Under the pieces are notes generated by a model. That model searched no databases. It was given only the letters and a program-made list of their open reading frames with translations, and was not told where the DNA came from. This document shows positions 1 through 6,227 of a stretch of 14,493 bases of DNA, one piece after another. Numbering within the stretch: the first letter of the stretch is position 1; each line of letters starts with the position of its first letter. The position numbers and the translations under genes were made by a program. Source of the DNA: Savagea sp. (GTDB lineage Bacteria; Bacillota; Bacilli; Bacillales_A; Planococcaceae); contig JASLHQ010000235.1 in assembly GCA_030152265.1 (NCBI GenBank), positions 1 to 14,493 of the forward strand, given 5' to 3'.

Positions 1-42
1 TAATTGTTCTACTTCTTCTATTGTCCATTCGTCTAAACGCAT
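1..42 (-). CDS. Start of an unidentified gene, cut by the window edge
   Basis: Fourteen codons are visible, reading MRLDEWTIEEVEQL, starting at an ATG at 42 and running off the left edge. A good ribosome site (AAAGGAGT on the minus strand, about 48-56) lies at normal spacing. Only 24 bases separate this start from the cadA stop codon at 67, on the same strand and with no terminator between, so it is probably the third gene of the cadC-cadA operon. The visible piece is acidic and too short to assign a family; I do not recognise it. Confidence 0.6.
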   Translation of the reverse strand, partial: MRLDEWTIEEVEQL

Positions 43-66
43 ACGAACACTCCTTTTGCGCTTCAG

Positions 67-2190
67 TTAATCTTGCACTTTTAACAATCGTAACGAATTT
101 AGAACGACAAGTAAAGTAGCACCCATGTCTGCGAAAATAGCAATCCATAACGTCAACCATCCTGGGATGACGAGCAATAAAGCAATTACCTTTAAACCGA
201 GTGCAAAACCGATGTTTTCTTTAATAATGCGCAATGTTTTGCGACTTAATTTCATCGTATAAGGCAGCTTTTCAAGGTCATCTGCCATAAGTGCGACATC
301 TGCCGTCTCAAGAGCAGTGTCTGTTCCAGCTCCCCCCATTGCGATTCCGACGTCTGCAGTCGCAAGTGCTGGCGCATCGTTAATACCGTCACCGACCATT
401 GCGACTTTTCCGTACTTTTGTTGAAGCTCTTTAATCGCTGTCAGTTTATCTTCTGGCATTAAGCTCGCACGAACATCTGTCATTCCGATATTTGAGGCTA
501 TCGCTTGTGCTGTTACTTCATGGTCGCCTGTCAACATGACTGTATGAGAAACGCCAATGTCTTTCAATTTGCGAATGACTTCAGCGCTTTCTTCACGCAC
601 TGGGTCCGCTACTGCAATCAATCCTTTAAATGCGTCATCGATGACGATTGCCATCACGGACTTTCCTTCTGCTTGAAGCATTGTAGCACGCTCTAAATAG
701 TCAGTTGGAACATCCGCTAATTCTGTCGCCCATTGAATGCTACCAATCGCTACATGACTTCCTTTATATGTCGCATAAGCACCTTTTCCTGTGACGGATT
801 GGAAATTTTGCGCTTCTTCACGATGCACTGCTCGCTCTCCGCCGTAAGTGACGATTGCACGAGCTAACGGGTGTTGCGACATTCCTTCTACCGCGACGAC
901 CGCTTCTAAAACAGTCAACGCTTCACTTTCATCTATCGCGACGAAATCGGTCACTTCCGGATATCCTTTCGTCAATGTTCCCGTTTTATCGAAAGCGATC
1001 GCCTGAATATGTCCCGCTTCTTCTAAGTGCACGCCACCTTTAATTAATACACCTTGACGTGCCGCATTCCCAATCGCTGTCACAATCGCTACTGGAGTTG
1101 ACACGACGAGCGCACACGGACAACCGACGACGAGCACTGCTAATCCTAAATAAACCCACTCTGACCAAGCAGCTCCTGTCAATAAAGGAGGAACGAGCAT
1201 GACGAGCAATGCGATAATGATGATCGCTGGCGTATAATATTTAGCGAAACGGTCGACGAACTTCTGACTCGGTGCTTTTTCTGCTTGCGCTTCTTCGACG
1301 AGGTGAACAATTTTAGCGATTGTCGTATCATTGACAAGCTTCGTCACCGTCACTTCGAGTGCTCCTTCTTCGTTCAACGTACCAGCGAACACTTCAGAAC
1401 CTTCTTCTTTCATCGCTGGGACCGACTCTCCTGTAATTGCCGCTTCATTCACTGTCGATGCCCCTTTTAAGACGACACCGTCCATCGCAATCTTCTGTCC
1501 TGGTTTTACAATTAATACGTCTCCAACAACGATATCTTCTGTATCGAGTTCTACAAATTCAGAACCACGACGGACGACTGCCGTCGGAGGAGCGATGTCC
1601 ATCAATTGTTGAATCGATTGACGCGACTTATTCATCGAATACGCTTCGAGCGCTTCGCTAATTGCGAACAGTACGACGACAACCGCCGCTTCTTTCCACT
1701 CTTGAATAATTGCCGCCCCAATTACCGCAATCGTCATCAATGTTTTAATATCAAACTCAAAACGGGCTAAATTTTTAAATCCTACTTTAAAAATGCTCCA
1801 ACCACCGATGAGAATGGCTGCTGCAAATAAACCGACTGCGACCGGCGCTGTTTGTGATTGTTGACTGGAAACAATCCAACCGGCTGCCACTAAAATAGCT
1901 GAAATCATCGTAATGATATTTTCTTTTCTTTTATACCAAGGCGTTGGTGGAGTAAATACTCGCTTTTCAGATGCTTTCCGCACTTTGATTCCATCAAACG
2001 CTCCTGCTTCTTCTAACTCTTCGATCGTCACATCACCTTCGATAGACAATTTAGAAGCTCCGAAGTTCACTTGTACATCTTTAACATTCGGTAAATTTTT
2101 TACGTTTTCTTCGAATTGAATCGCACAACTTGCACAGTTTAAATTTTCGAGTCGAAACTCTTCTTTTTTTCCTTCTTTTGCGACGACCAT
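67..2190 (-). CDS. cadA: Heavy-metal (Cd/Zn/Pb) exporting P1B-type ATPase CadA
   Basis: A membrane pump that uses ATP to export soft divalent metals such as Cd(II), Zn(II) and Pb(II). The 707 residues match the usual CadA length. Visible in order: one N-terminal heavy-metal-associated domain with CASC (Cys19, Cys22); membrane segments from about 92; actuator TGES at 253-256; the intramembrane metal site CPC at 357-359; phosphorylation motif DKTGTLT at 401-407 (Asp401); the P1B HP pair at 440-441; TGD at 554-556; GDGINDAP at 600-607; and late-membrane Lys667 and Asp688, which match the Lys and Asp that mark the Zn/Cd/Pb subgroup rather than copper pumps. The ATG at 2190 lies one base after the cadC stop, and its ribosome site GAGGAGGAA is formed by the last Glu codons of cadC, so the two are translationally coupled. 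Copper transport is unlikely given these residues; the exact metal range cannot be read from sequence. Confidence 0.95.
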   Translation of the reverse strand: MVVAKEGKKEEFRLENLNCASCAIQFEENVKNLPNVKDVQVNFGASKLSIEGDVTIEELEEAGAFDGIKVRKASEKRVFTPPTPWYKRKENIITMISAILVAAGWIVSSQQSQTAPVAVGLFAAAILIGGWSIFKVGFKNLARFEFDIKTLMTIAVIGAAIIQEWKEAAVVVVLFAISEALEAYSMNKSRQSIQQLMDIAPPTAVVRRGSEFVELDTEDIVVGDVLIVKPGQKIAMDGVVLKGASTVNEAAITGESVPAMKEEGSEVFAGTLNEEGALEVTVTKLVNDTTIAKIVHLVEEAQAEKAPSQKFVDRFAKYYTPAIIIIALLVMLVPPLLTGAAWSEWVYLGLAVLVVGCPCALVVSTPVAIVTAIGNAARQGVLIKGGVHLEEAGHIQAIAFDKTGTLTKGYPEVTDFVAIDESEALTVLEAVVAVEGMSQHPLARAIVTYGGERAVHREEAQNFQSVTGKGAYATYKGSHVAIGSIQWATELADVPTDYLERATMLQAEGKSVMAIVIDDAFKGLIAVADPVREESAEVIRKLKDIGVSHTVMLTGDHEVTAQAIASNIGMTDVRASLMPEDKLTAIKELQQKYGKVAMVGDGINDAPALATADVGIAMGGAGTDTALETADVALMADDLEKLPYTMKLSRKTLRIIKENIGFALGLKVIALLLVIPGWLTLWIAIFADMGATLLVVLNSLRLLKVQD

Positions 2191-2191
2191 G

Positions 2192-2542
2192 TTATTCCTC
2201 CTCTATCGAATGTTCATATGCTATTTTCACTAAATCGTGAATATGATCATCCGCTAACGTGTAGTACACCATCTTTCCTTTTTTCTCAGATTTAGCGAGT
2301 GATTTATCTCGCAAGTAGCGTAAGTGATGAGAGGCTGTCGCGTTTGACGCTCCGATGACAGCTGCTAAATCACAGACACACATTTCTTCTGTAATCGTTA
2401 ATGCATACGCAATTTTCAAACGCGTTTCATCCGCAAGTGCTTTAAAAATCTCGACCATACCGAGCATATTTTCTGGTAATTGTTGCTGAACTTCACGAAC
2501 TGCTTCTTCGTGAACAATCGTAATATCACACGTATCTTTCAT
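2192..2542 (-). CDS. cadC: ArsR/SmtB-family metal-sensing repressor CadC
   Basis: A dimeric winged-helix repressor that leaves its operator when it binds Cd, Pb or Zn, controlling itself and cadA. The 116 residues fit the family. The sensor cysteines are Cys55 and Cys57 in EMCVCDLA, plus Cys5 in the N-terminal arm (DTCD). The DNA-recognition helix is around SNATASHHLRYL (66-77). The alpha-5 zinc site is complete by hand alignment to plasmid pI258 CadC: Asp98, His100, His111, Glu114. One of the four classical alpha-3N cysteines (Cys11 of pI258 CadC) is absent and replaced near Ile9; as I recall, that residue is not essential for sensing in the model protein. The start at 2542 has the ribosome site AGGGGAG at about 2550-2557. 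It is the first gene of the operon, behind a promoter flanked by two matching palindromes. Confidence 0.93.
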   Translation of the reverse strand: MKDTCDITIVHEEAVREVQQQLPENMLGMVEIFKALADETRLKIAYALTITEEMCVCDLAAVIGASNATASHHLRYLRDKSLAKSEKKGKMVYYTLADDHIHDLVKIAYEHSIEEE

Positions 2543-2558
2543 CTATATTCTCCCCTTC

Positions 2559-2578
2559 ATTCAAACGTCCATTTGATT
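2559..2578. promoter_or_regulatory. CadC operator 1 (start-site side)
   Basis: An inverted repeat, ATTCAAA, six bases, TTTGATT, with one mismatch at the outer edge. It has the TCAAA-N6-TTTGA core of CadC operators. It covers the predicted transcription start just downstream of the -10 box, so a bound repressor would block open-complex formation. Confidence 0.7.
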
Positions 2579-2580
2579 GT

Positions 2581-2609
2581 ATTGTATCTATTTTAAATCG
2601 AAATAGCAA
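2581..2609 (-). promoter_or_regulatory. Sigma-A type promoter of cadC-cadA
   Basis: On the minus strand TTGCTA (2609 to 2604) is followed after exactly 17 bases by TACAAT (2586 to 2581). This gives a -35 and -10 close to the vegetative consensus, with a transcription start expected near 2574, inside the first CadC-type palindrome. A second, overlapping TACAAT (2581 to 2576) could shift the start by five bases. Confidence 0.7.
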
Positions 2610-2612
2610 CAC

Positions 2613-2632
2613 ATTCAAACAATCATTTGAAT
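2613..2632. promoter_or_regulatory. CadC operator 2 (upstream of -35)
   Basis: A perfect inverted repeat, ATTCAAA, CAATCA, TTTGAAT, with the same core and spacing as operator 1. The two centres are 54 bases apart, about five helical turns. It sits directly upstream of the -35 box of the cad promoter, so the promoter is enclosed by two sites. Confidence 0.65.
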
Positions 2633-2670
2633 AAGAGTTCTTTCCTCCTAATATTTCACATTTTCTACAC

Positions 2671-2705
2671 AAAAAAATCGATTACTCCGAAAAGTAATCG
2701 ATTTT
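2671..2705 (-). terminator. Intrinsic terminator of the antiporter gene
   Basis: A perfect 13-base-pair stem (arms 2674-2686 and 2693-2705) with a six-base loop is followed on the minus strand by a run of seven T (2677 to 2671). It begins four bases after the antiporter stop codon and separates this gene from cadC. Confidence 0.9.
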
Positions 2706-2708
2706 GTA

Positions 2709-4181
2709 TTAAGCATATACTTCTTCGCCCATCGCTTCTTTTAACGCTTTCACTTGTTTTTTATCCGTTAAAATGTAGAGGACATCTCGCTCTAACAACT
2801 CTGTTTGTCCTGTCGGCATAACGAGTTCTCCATCTCGAATAATCGCCGAAATGACTGTGTCATCTGGTAAGTCCATATCTTGTACGAGACTGTTTAAATA
2901 CGGTGAATCGTTTGAAATTTCAACTTCTAACATTTCCGCATTCGCCTTATCCATCGAAACGAGTTCTAATTGGTGAATACGTTTCGGAGATGGTGGTGCT
3001 TCAAGTCCGAGCCAACGGGCAACGTTCGAAATCGTTGAACCTTGTAATAAAGCGGATGTAATGACGATGAAGAAGACCATGTTGAAGTAAAGATATGCAT
3101 TTTCTACCCCTGCAAGTAATGGGAATGTGGCGAGTACGATCGGTACTGCTCCGCGTAAACCTGCCCAGGATAGGAAGAGCTTCTCTTTAAATGTGTAATC
3201 GAAGAAAATAGTACCGACGAAAACAGCAATCGGTCTTGCGACAAACATTAAAATAAATGATAAAATTAAACCTTTTGAAATTAAGTCCCAATTCGCTAAT
3301 TCGCTCGGGAAGACGAGCAAACCTAAAATGACGAACATGACGAGCTGCATAAGCCATGCGAACCCTTCGTGGAAACGTAAAATGGAGTGGCTATGATTCA
3401 GTTCACGATTACCGATCATAATTCCCGCAACATATACCGCTAAAATTCCACTCCCGCCAACGAGCGCTGTCAAACTAAATATTGCCATCGCAAATCCGAT
3501 CGACAATACCGCATATAGACCACTCGCATCGAGTTTTATTTTGTTCATCCATTGAGACGTGAGCCAGCCGAAGAGAAGTCCAAGTAATAAGCCGAGGCCC
3601 ATTTGTAAGAAGAAACTAATAATTAAATTGCCGAATGCAAAATCATCTAACGTTAACCATTGAATGAAAGCGACGGTTAAAAACATCGCCATCGGGTCGT
3701 TCGAGCCAGATTCCATTTCGAGTGTCGCAGACATTTTCGGTTTAATATTTTGACCGCTCATGACCGAAAATACTGCCGCTGCGTCGGTTGACCCGACAAT
3801 AGAACCGAGTAAAAATGATTCGATCCAACCGAGACCTAAAACGTAATGAATCGCTACTGCCAAAACAGCGGTCGTTAAGACGACCCCTAATGTCGCTAAA
3901 ACGGCCGCTCCTTTAATGACAGGCCTGACATTTCGCCACTCAGTTTGAAGTCCCCCTTCAAATAAAATAACGACGAGAGCAAACATCCCGATCGTTTGAG
4001 CTAATCCAGCGTCCGAGAAATAAATTAACCCCGATATGTCACTCCCGAGCACCATCCCTAAAATCATAAAAAGTACGAGGGCAGGAACACCTGCCTTCGA
4101 TGTGAGCTTTGTCATTAAGACGCCACTTAATAAGAAAAAACCAATTAATAAAACTACTACTTCTACCGTAAATTCATTCAT
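2709..4181 (-). CDS. CPA1-family cation/proton antiporter with C-terminal RCK_C domain (NhaP2/CvrA/CpaA-like)
   Basis: An inner-membrane exchanger of K+ or Na+ for H+, serving ion and pH homeostasis. Numbered from the longer reading that begins at 4199, it has about a dozen membrane segments in residues 11-390, STDAAAV at 137-143, the CPA1 Asn-Asp pair in ESGSNDPMA (Asn167, Asp168) and GLRGAVPIVLA at 347-357. Residues about 418-492 form a TrkA_C/RCK_C domain; in some Firmicutes relatives this domain binds c-di-AMP, which is only a possibility here. I prefer the start at 4181 (490 residues, MNEFTVEVV...). It overlaps the stop of a well-initiated upstream ORF as ATGAATGA, and homologues of this type start with such a short hydrophobic lead. 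The alternative ATG at 4199 has no ribosome site either. The transported ion cannot be fixed from sequence. Confidence 0.88.
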   Translation of the reverse strand: MNEFTVEVVVLLIGFFLLSGVLMTKLTSKAGVPALVLFMILGMVLGSDISGLIYFSDAGLAQTIGMFALVVILFEGGLQTEWRNVRPVIKGAAVLATLGVVLTTAVLAVAIHYVLGLGWIESFLLGSIVGSTDAAAVFSVMSGQNIKPKMSATLEMESGSNDPMAMFLTVAFIQWLTLDDFAFGNLIISFFLQMGLGLLLGLLFGWLTSQWMNKIKLDASGLYAVLSIGFAMAIFSLTALVGGSGILAVYVAGIMIGNRELNHSHSILRFHEGFAWLMQLVMFVILGLLVFPSELANWDLISKGLILSFILMFVARPIAVFVGTIFFDYTFKEKLFLSWAGLRGAVPIVLATFPLLAGVENAYLYFNMVFFIVITSALLQGSTISNVARWLGLEAPPSPKRIHQLELVSMDKANAEMLEVEISNDSPYLNSLVQDMDLPDDTVISAIIRDGELVMPTGQTELLERDVLYILTDKKQVKALKEAMGEEVYA

Positions 4182-4266
4182 CTTGTTTCGCAATGACATT
4201 CGTTGATTTAGAGCTGATGGACACGATCTGCAAATTGTAAAACATCAGTAAATCAAACAAATTCAT
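4174..4266 (-). CDS. 30-codon upstream ORF coupled to the antiporter gene
   Basis: On the minus strand a very strong ribosome site (AAGGAGGGAG, centred near 4273) stands five bases before an ATG at 4266. It opens a 30-residue frame beginning MNLFDLLMFYNLQ and ending in AKQDE. Its TGA (4176-4174) overlaps the antiporter ATG at 4181. Neither antiporter start has its own Shine-Dalgarno sequence, so this small frame probably carries ribosomes to it by coupling. Whether the peptide has any function, such as a regulatory leader, is unknown; I recognise no family. A less interesting option is that it is the remains of an earlier antiporter start displaced by a frameshift. Confidence 0.55.
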   Translation of the reverse strand: MNLFDLLMFYNLQIVSISSKSTNVIAKQDE

Positions 4267-4292
4267 CACTCCCTCCTTCGTCTAGTTTTTTT

Positions 4293-4368
4293 GAGAAAAC
4301 AGGTTGTCTTCTCCACCTATTCGTGAGGTTACACTCGTGATGAAATCGCGGGCCGTACCGCGCAATTT
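4293..4368 (-). other. Structured leader RNA of the antiporter gene
   Basis: The gap between murB and the upstream ORF holds two clear hairpins. The first pairs 4368-4361 with 4350-4343 and has a GC-rich top; the second pairs 4313-4305 with 4301-4293, nine pairs around a three-base loop. In each, the single imperfect pair is a G-U wobble when read as minus-strand RNA but an A-C mismatch on the plus strand. This suggests that the structure acts in the minus-strand transcript. No U-run follows either stem, so neither is a plain terminator. No obvious sigma-A promoter was found here, so the antiporter may be read through from murB. I cannot match the region to a named riboswitch. Confidence 0.4.
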
Positions 4369-4388
4369 ATCTCTTCGTCCATCAGAGC

Positions 4389-5297
4389 CTACTCTTCACC
4401 AACAATTCGTACTTCCAATTCTAATTCAATACCGTAGCGACGCTTCACCTCTTCGCGCACCATGCGAATCGTATTGACATAATCTGTTGCGGTCGCATTG
4501 TTTTTGTTGACGATGAACCCAGCGTGTTTCGTTGATACTTCAGCACCACCGAATCCTTTTCCTTGTAAACCACTGTCTTGAATTAATTTCCCTGCGAAGT
4601 GGCCCGGAGGACGCTTAAACACACTTCCTGCTGACGGATATTCTAAAGGTTGTTTCGATTCACGTTGATATGTTAAATCCGCTATTTTCTCATCGATTTC
4701 TGCTTGGACACCTACTTCCAATGAAAACAGTGCCGACATAACATAGTAACCTTCCGTTTGAATGATGCTCGTACGGTAGCCAAGTTGTAGCTCATCTTTC
4801 GTCAAAGTGAGGAGTTCACCTGATTTCGTCAATACTTGTACAGACACGACGATATCTTTCATTTCGCCACCATATGCCCCAGCATTCATCATCATGCCAC
4901 CACCAATAGATCCTGGAATACCACAAGCAAATTCAAACCCTGTTAAACTATGAGTCGCTGCCGTTTTAGAAACATCGATCAAATGCGCTCCAGCCTCTGC
5001 ATAAATGTCTGTCCCTTTCACTTCAATCGCATTGAGCTTTGCAAGATGTAAAACGATGCCTCGCACCCCTCCATCGCGGACGACCATATTCGAACCATTT
5101 CCTAATAGCAATAAAGGAATTTCATGTTCAAAAGCATATTTGACAACAGCTTGACATTCTTCAATCGTTTCCGGCATGACGAATAAATCCGCCGCTCCTC
5201 CGAGTGCCGTTTTCGTATATTTATGTAAGTGCTCGTCTTGCAAAACAATTCCTTCAGAAACGAGCTCTCTCAATTCTTCTACTCTATTTTGATACAT
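4389..5297 (-). CDS. murB: UDP-N-acetylenolpyruvoylglucosamine reductase MurB
   Basis: A cytoplasmic FAD enzyme that reduces UDP-GlcNAc-enolpyruvate to UDP-MurNAc with NADPH, the second committed step of peptidoglycan synthesis. The 302 residues match the short type II MurB found in Gram-positives. Visible: FAD-binding GNGSNM at 66-71; CGIPGSIGGG from 125 followed by NAGAYGGE; GYRTS with Arg175; GSVFKRP with the proton-donor Ser225; GLQGKGFGGAEVSTKHAGF from 244; and the C-terminal LELEVRIVG with catalytic-type Glu295. The ATG at 5297 is preceded by AAAGGA about 13 bases upstream, a rather long spacing. Its promoter lies in the divergent region shared with the YceI-family gene. All key residues are present, so the enzyme should be functional. 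Confidence 0.96.
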   Translation of the reverse strand: MYQNRVEELRELVSEGIVLQDEHLHKYTKTALGGAADLFVMPETIEECQAVVKYAFEHEIPLLLLGNGSNMVVRDGGVRGIVLHLAKLNAIEVKGTDIYAEAGAHLIDVSKTAATHSLTGFEFACGIPGSIGGGMMMNAGAYGGEMKDIVVSVQVLTKSGELLTLTKDELQLGYRTSIIQTEGYYVMSALFSLEVGVQAEIDEKIADLTYQRESKQPLEYPSAGSVFKRPPGHFAGKLIQDSGLQGKGFGGAEVSTKHAGFIVNKNNATATDYVNTIRMVREEVKRRYGIELELEVRIVGEE

Positions 5298-5350
5298 AGT
5301 TAGCCAAATCCTTTCACCTTCAATAACTTTTGTTTATGCGCGCGCAAAAA

Positions 5351-5388
5351 AAGAAACAGTAATCATAGAAAAAAGCGTGCTGTTTCTT
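5351..5388 (-). repeat. Nine-base inverted repeat in the murB upstream region
   Basis: AAGAAACAG (5351-5359) and CTGTTTCTT (5380-5388) form a perfect inverted repeat 20 bases apart. Read on the minus strand, the second arm runs into TTTTT, so it resembles a weak terminator or attenuator just ahead of murB. It also encloses a possible murB promoter on the minus strand (TTGAAG, 18 bases, TATGAT), so an operator role is equally possible. Confidence 0.35.
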
Positions 5389-5487
5389 CAAGAGGCGTAA
5401 GTGCAATATGATTTATCCTATTCTTAATTATGGATTGTCGTCAAACTTTTTACAAGAAATATTCATCGGAATTCGAGAGATATTTTT

Positions 5488-5513
5488 GTTTGATACTTTG
5501 TAAAAAAGGGTAA
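5488..5513 (+). promoter_or_regulatory. Sigma-B-like (general stress) promoter of the YceI-family gene
   Basis: GTTTGA (5488-5493), 14 bases, GGGTAA (5508-5513). This is one mismatch in each half from the sigma-B consensus GTTTAA-N13-15-GGGTAT of Firmicutes. The spacing and the 41-base distance to the ATG at 5555 are suitable, and no convincing sigma-A pair was found in the same place. Confidence 0.55.
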
Positions 5514-5554
5514 TTGTTATATAGAAAGAAATTTTCAAAATGGGAGGAATCATA

Positions 5555-6076
5555 ATGACAAAATGGGTAATCGATCCGGCACATACGTCAGTAGACTTTT
5601 CAGTCAGACATTTAATGATTTCGAAAGTGAGAGGTCAGTTCAACGAGTTCCAAGGGGAAATTGATGGGGATGTTGAAGATTTCGAAAATGCAACGATTCA
5701 TTTTACAATCGAAACGAACTCGATTAATACGAACCAAAAACAACGAGATGGTCACTTAAAAAGCGCTGATTTCTTCGATGTCGAAAAGTATCCACAAATT
5801 ACTTTCAAGTCAACGACAATCGAACAAACAAAAGCGAATCACTTTAACATTGTTGGAGAAATGACGATAAAAGATATGACAGGGAAAGTTACTTTCCATG
5901 CAGTACGCGAAGGTGTAGCACAAGGTGAAAACGGCCGAATTGCAGGCTTTCATGCCTCTACTGAAATCAATCGTCAAGATTACGGTTTAACATGGCAACA
6001 AGCACTTGAAACGGGTGGTGTCATGGTCGGCAATACAGTTTCTATCTCTGTTGATTTCGAAGCACAAGAACAATAA
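5555..6076 (+). CDS. YceI-family lipocalin-like protein
   Basis: A 173-residue protein of the YceI family, a beta-barrel fold that holds isoprenoid-type lipids in characterised members. Diagnostic stretches are WVIDPAHTSVDFSVRHLM at the N-terminus, then KSADFFDVEKYPQITFKST, GEMTIKDMTGKVTF and the closing GNTVSISVDFEA. There is no signal peptide, so it should act in the cytoplasm, unlike the periplasmic Gram-negative members. The start at 5555 is chosen because GGGAGGAAT (5542-5550) is its ribosome site; an in-frame ATG at 5540 would place that site inside the coding region. It is a single-gene unit between a sigma-B-like promoter and a terminator. A stress role is inferred from the promoter only; the exact function is unknown. 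Confidence 0.9.
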   Translation: MTKWVIDPAHTSVDFSVRHLMISKVRGQFNEFQGEIDGDVEDFENATIHFTIETNSINTNQKQRDGHLKSADFFDVEKYPQITFKSTTIEQTKANHFNIVGEMTIKDMTGKVTFHAVREGVAQGENGRIAGFHASTEINRQDYGLTWQQALETGGVMVGNTVSISVDFEAQEQ

Positions 6077-6164
6077 TGCAAACGCCGAATCATCGTAAAC
6101 TTTGAATGACTAAACGCTCTAGTGAATAGACATTCTACAATTCGATTCATTCTAGCGAATGCTA

Positions 6165-6178
6165 ACGTAAGCTTACGT
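6165..6178. repeat. 14-base perfect palindrome downstream of the YceI-family gene
   Basis: ACGTAAGCTTACGT is a perfect palindrome seven bases before the shared terminator. Just upstream, CATTC-TAGC-GAATG (6148-6161) is a smaller inverted repeat. Both lie in untranslated sequence between convergent genes. No role can be assigned. Confidence 0.4.
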
Positions 6179-6184
6179 AACTTG

Positions 6185-6227
6185 AAATACCCCAAACTTT
6201 AAGTGCAAAGTTCGGGGTATTTTCTAT
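6185..6227. terminator. Bidirectional terminator between the YceI-family gene and the sigma-54 regulator
   Basis: AAATACCCC (6185-6193) pairs with GGGGTATTT (6214-6222). An inner stem of six pairs (6195-6200 with 6207-6212) sits above one imperfect position, which is a G-U wobble on the minus strand. The plus-strand tail TTTTCTATTT is U-rich; the minus-strand tail is weaker. The position between convergent stop codons fits a shared terminator. Confidence 0.8.

Noticed and set aside
1331..1612. 93-codon open frame opposite cadA
   Set aside because: It lies wholly inside cadA on the opposite strand, with Ser/Thr-rich sequence typical of an antisense shadow and no ribosome site.
67..2190. Copper-exporting ATPase (CopA) for the P-type pump
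   Set aside because: The late-membrane Lys667 and Asp688, a single metal-binding domain and the adjacent CadC favour Cd/Zn/Pb.
4293..4368. c-di-AMP (ydaO) riboswitch upstream of the antiporter, suggested by GGTACGG
   Set aside because: Only this short match is present; the following GAACC and GGGGUGAAUC-type conserved blocks are missing.
4343..4380. T-box-like 3' motif on the plus strand (GGGCCGTACCGCG followed by TTCGTCC)
   Set aside because: The essential UGGN that pairs with tRNA is replaced by CCGT, there is no room or specifier region upstream, no gene downstream on that strand, and the wobble pairs favour the minus strand.
5337..5346. Alternating TGCGCGCGCA, possible Z-DNA or operator
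   Set aside because: Only ten bases and isolated; too short to support a claim.
5540..5554. Earlier ATG for the YceI-family gene at 5540
   Set aside because: It would place the GGGAGGAAT ribosome site inside the gene and add five residues not typical of the family; 5555 is better.
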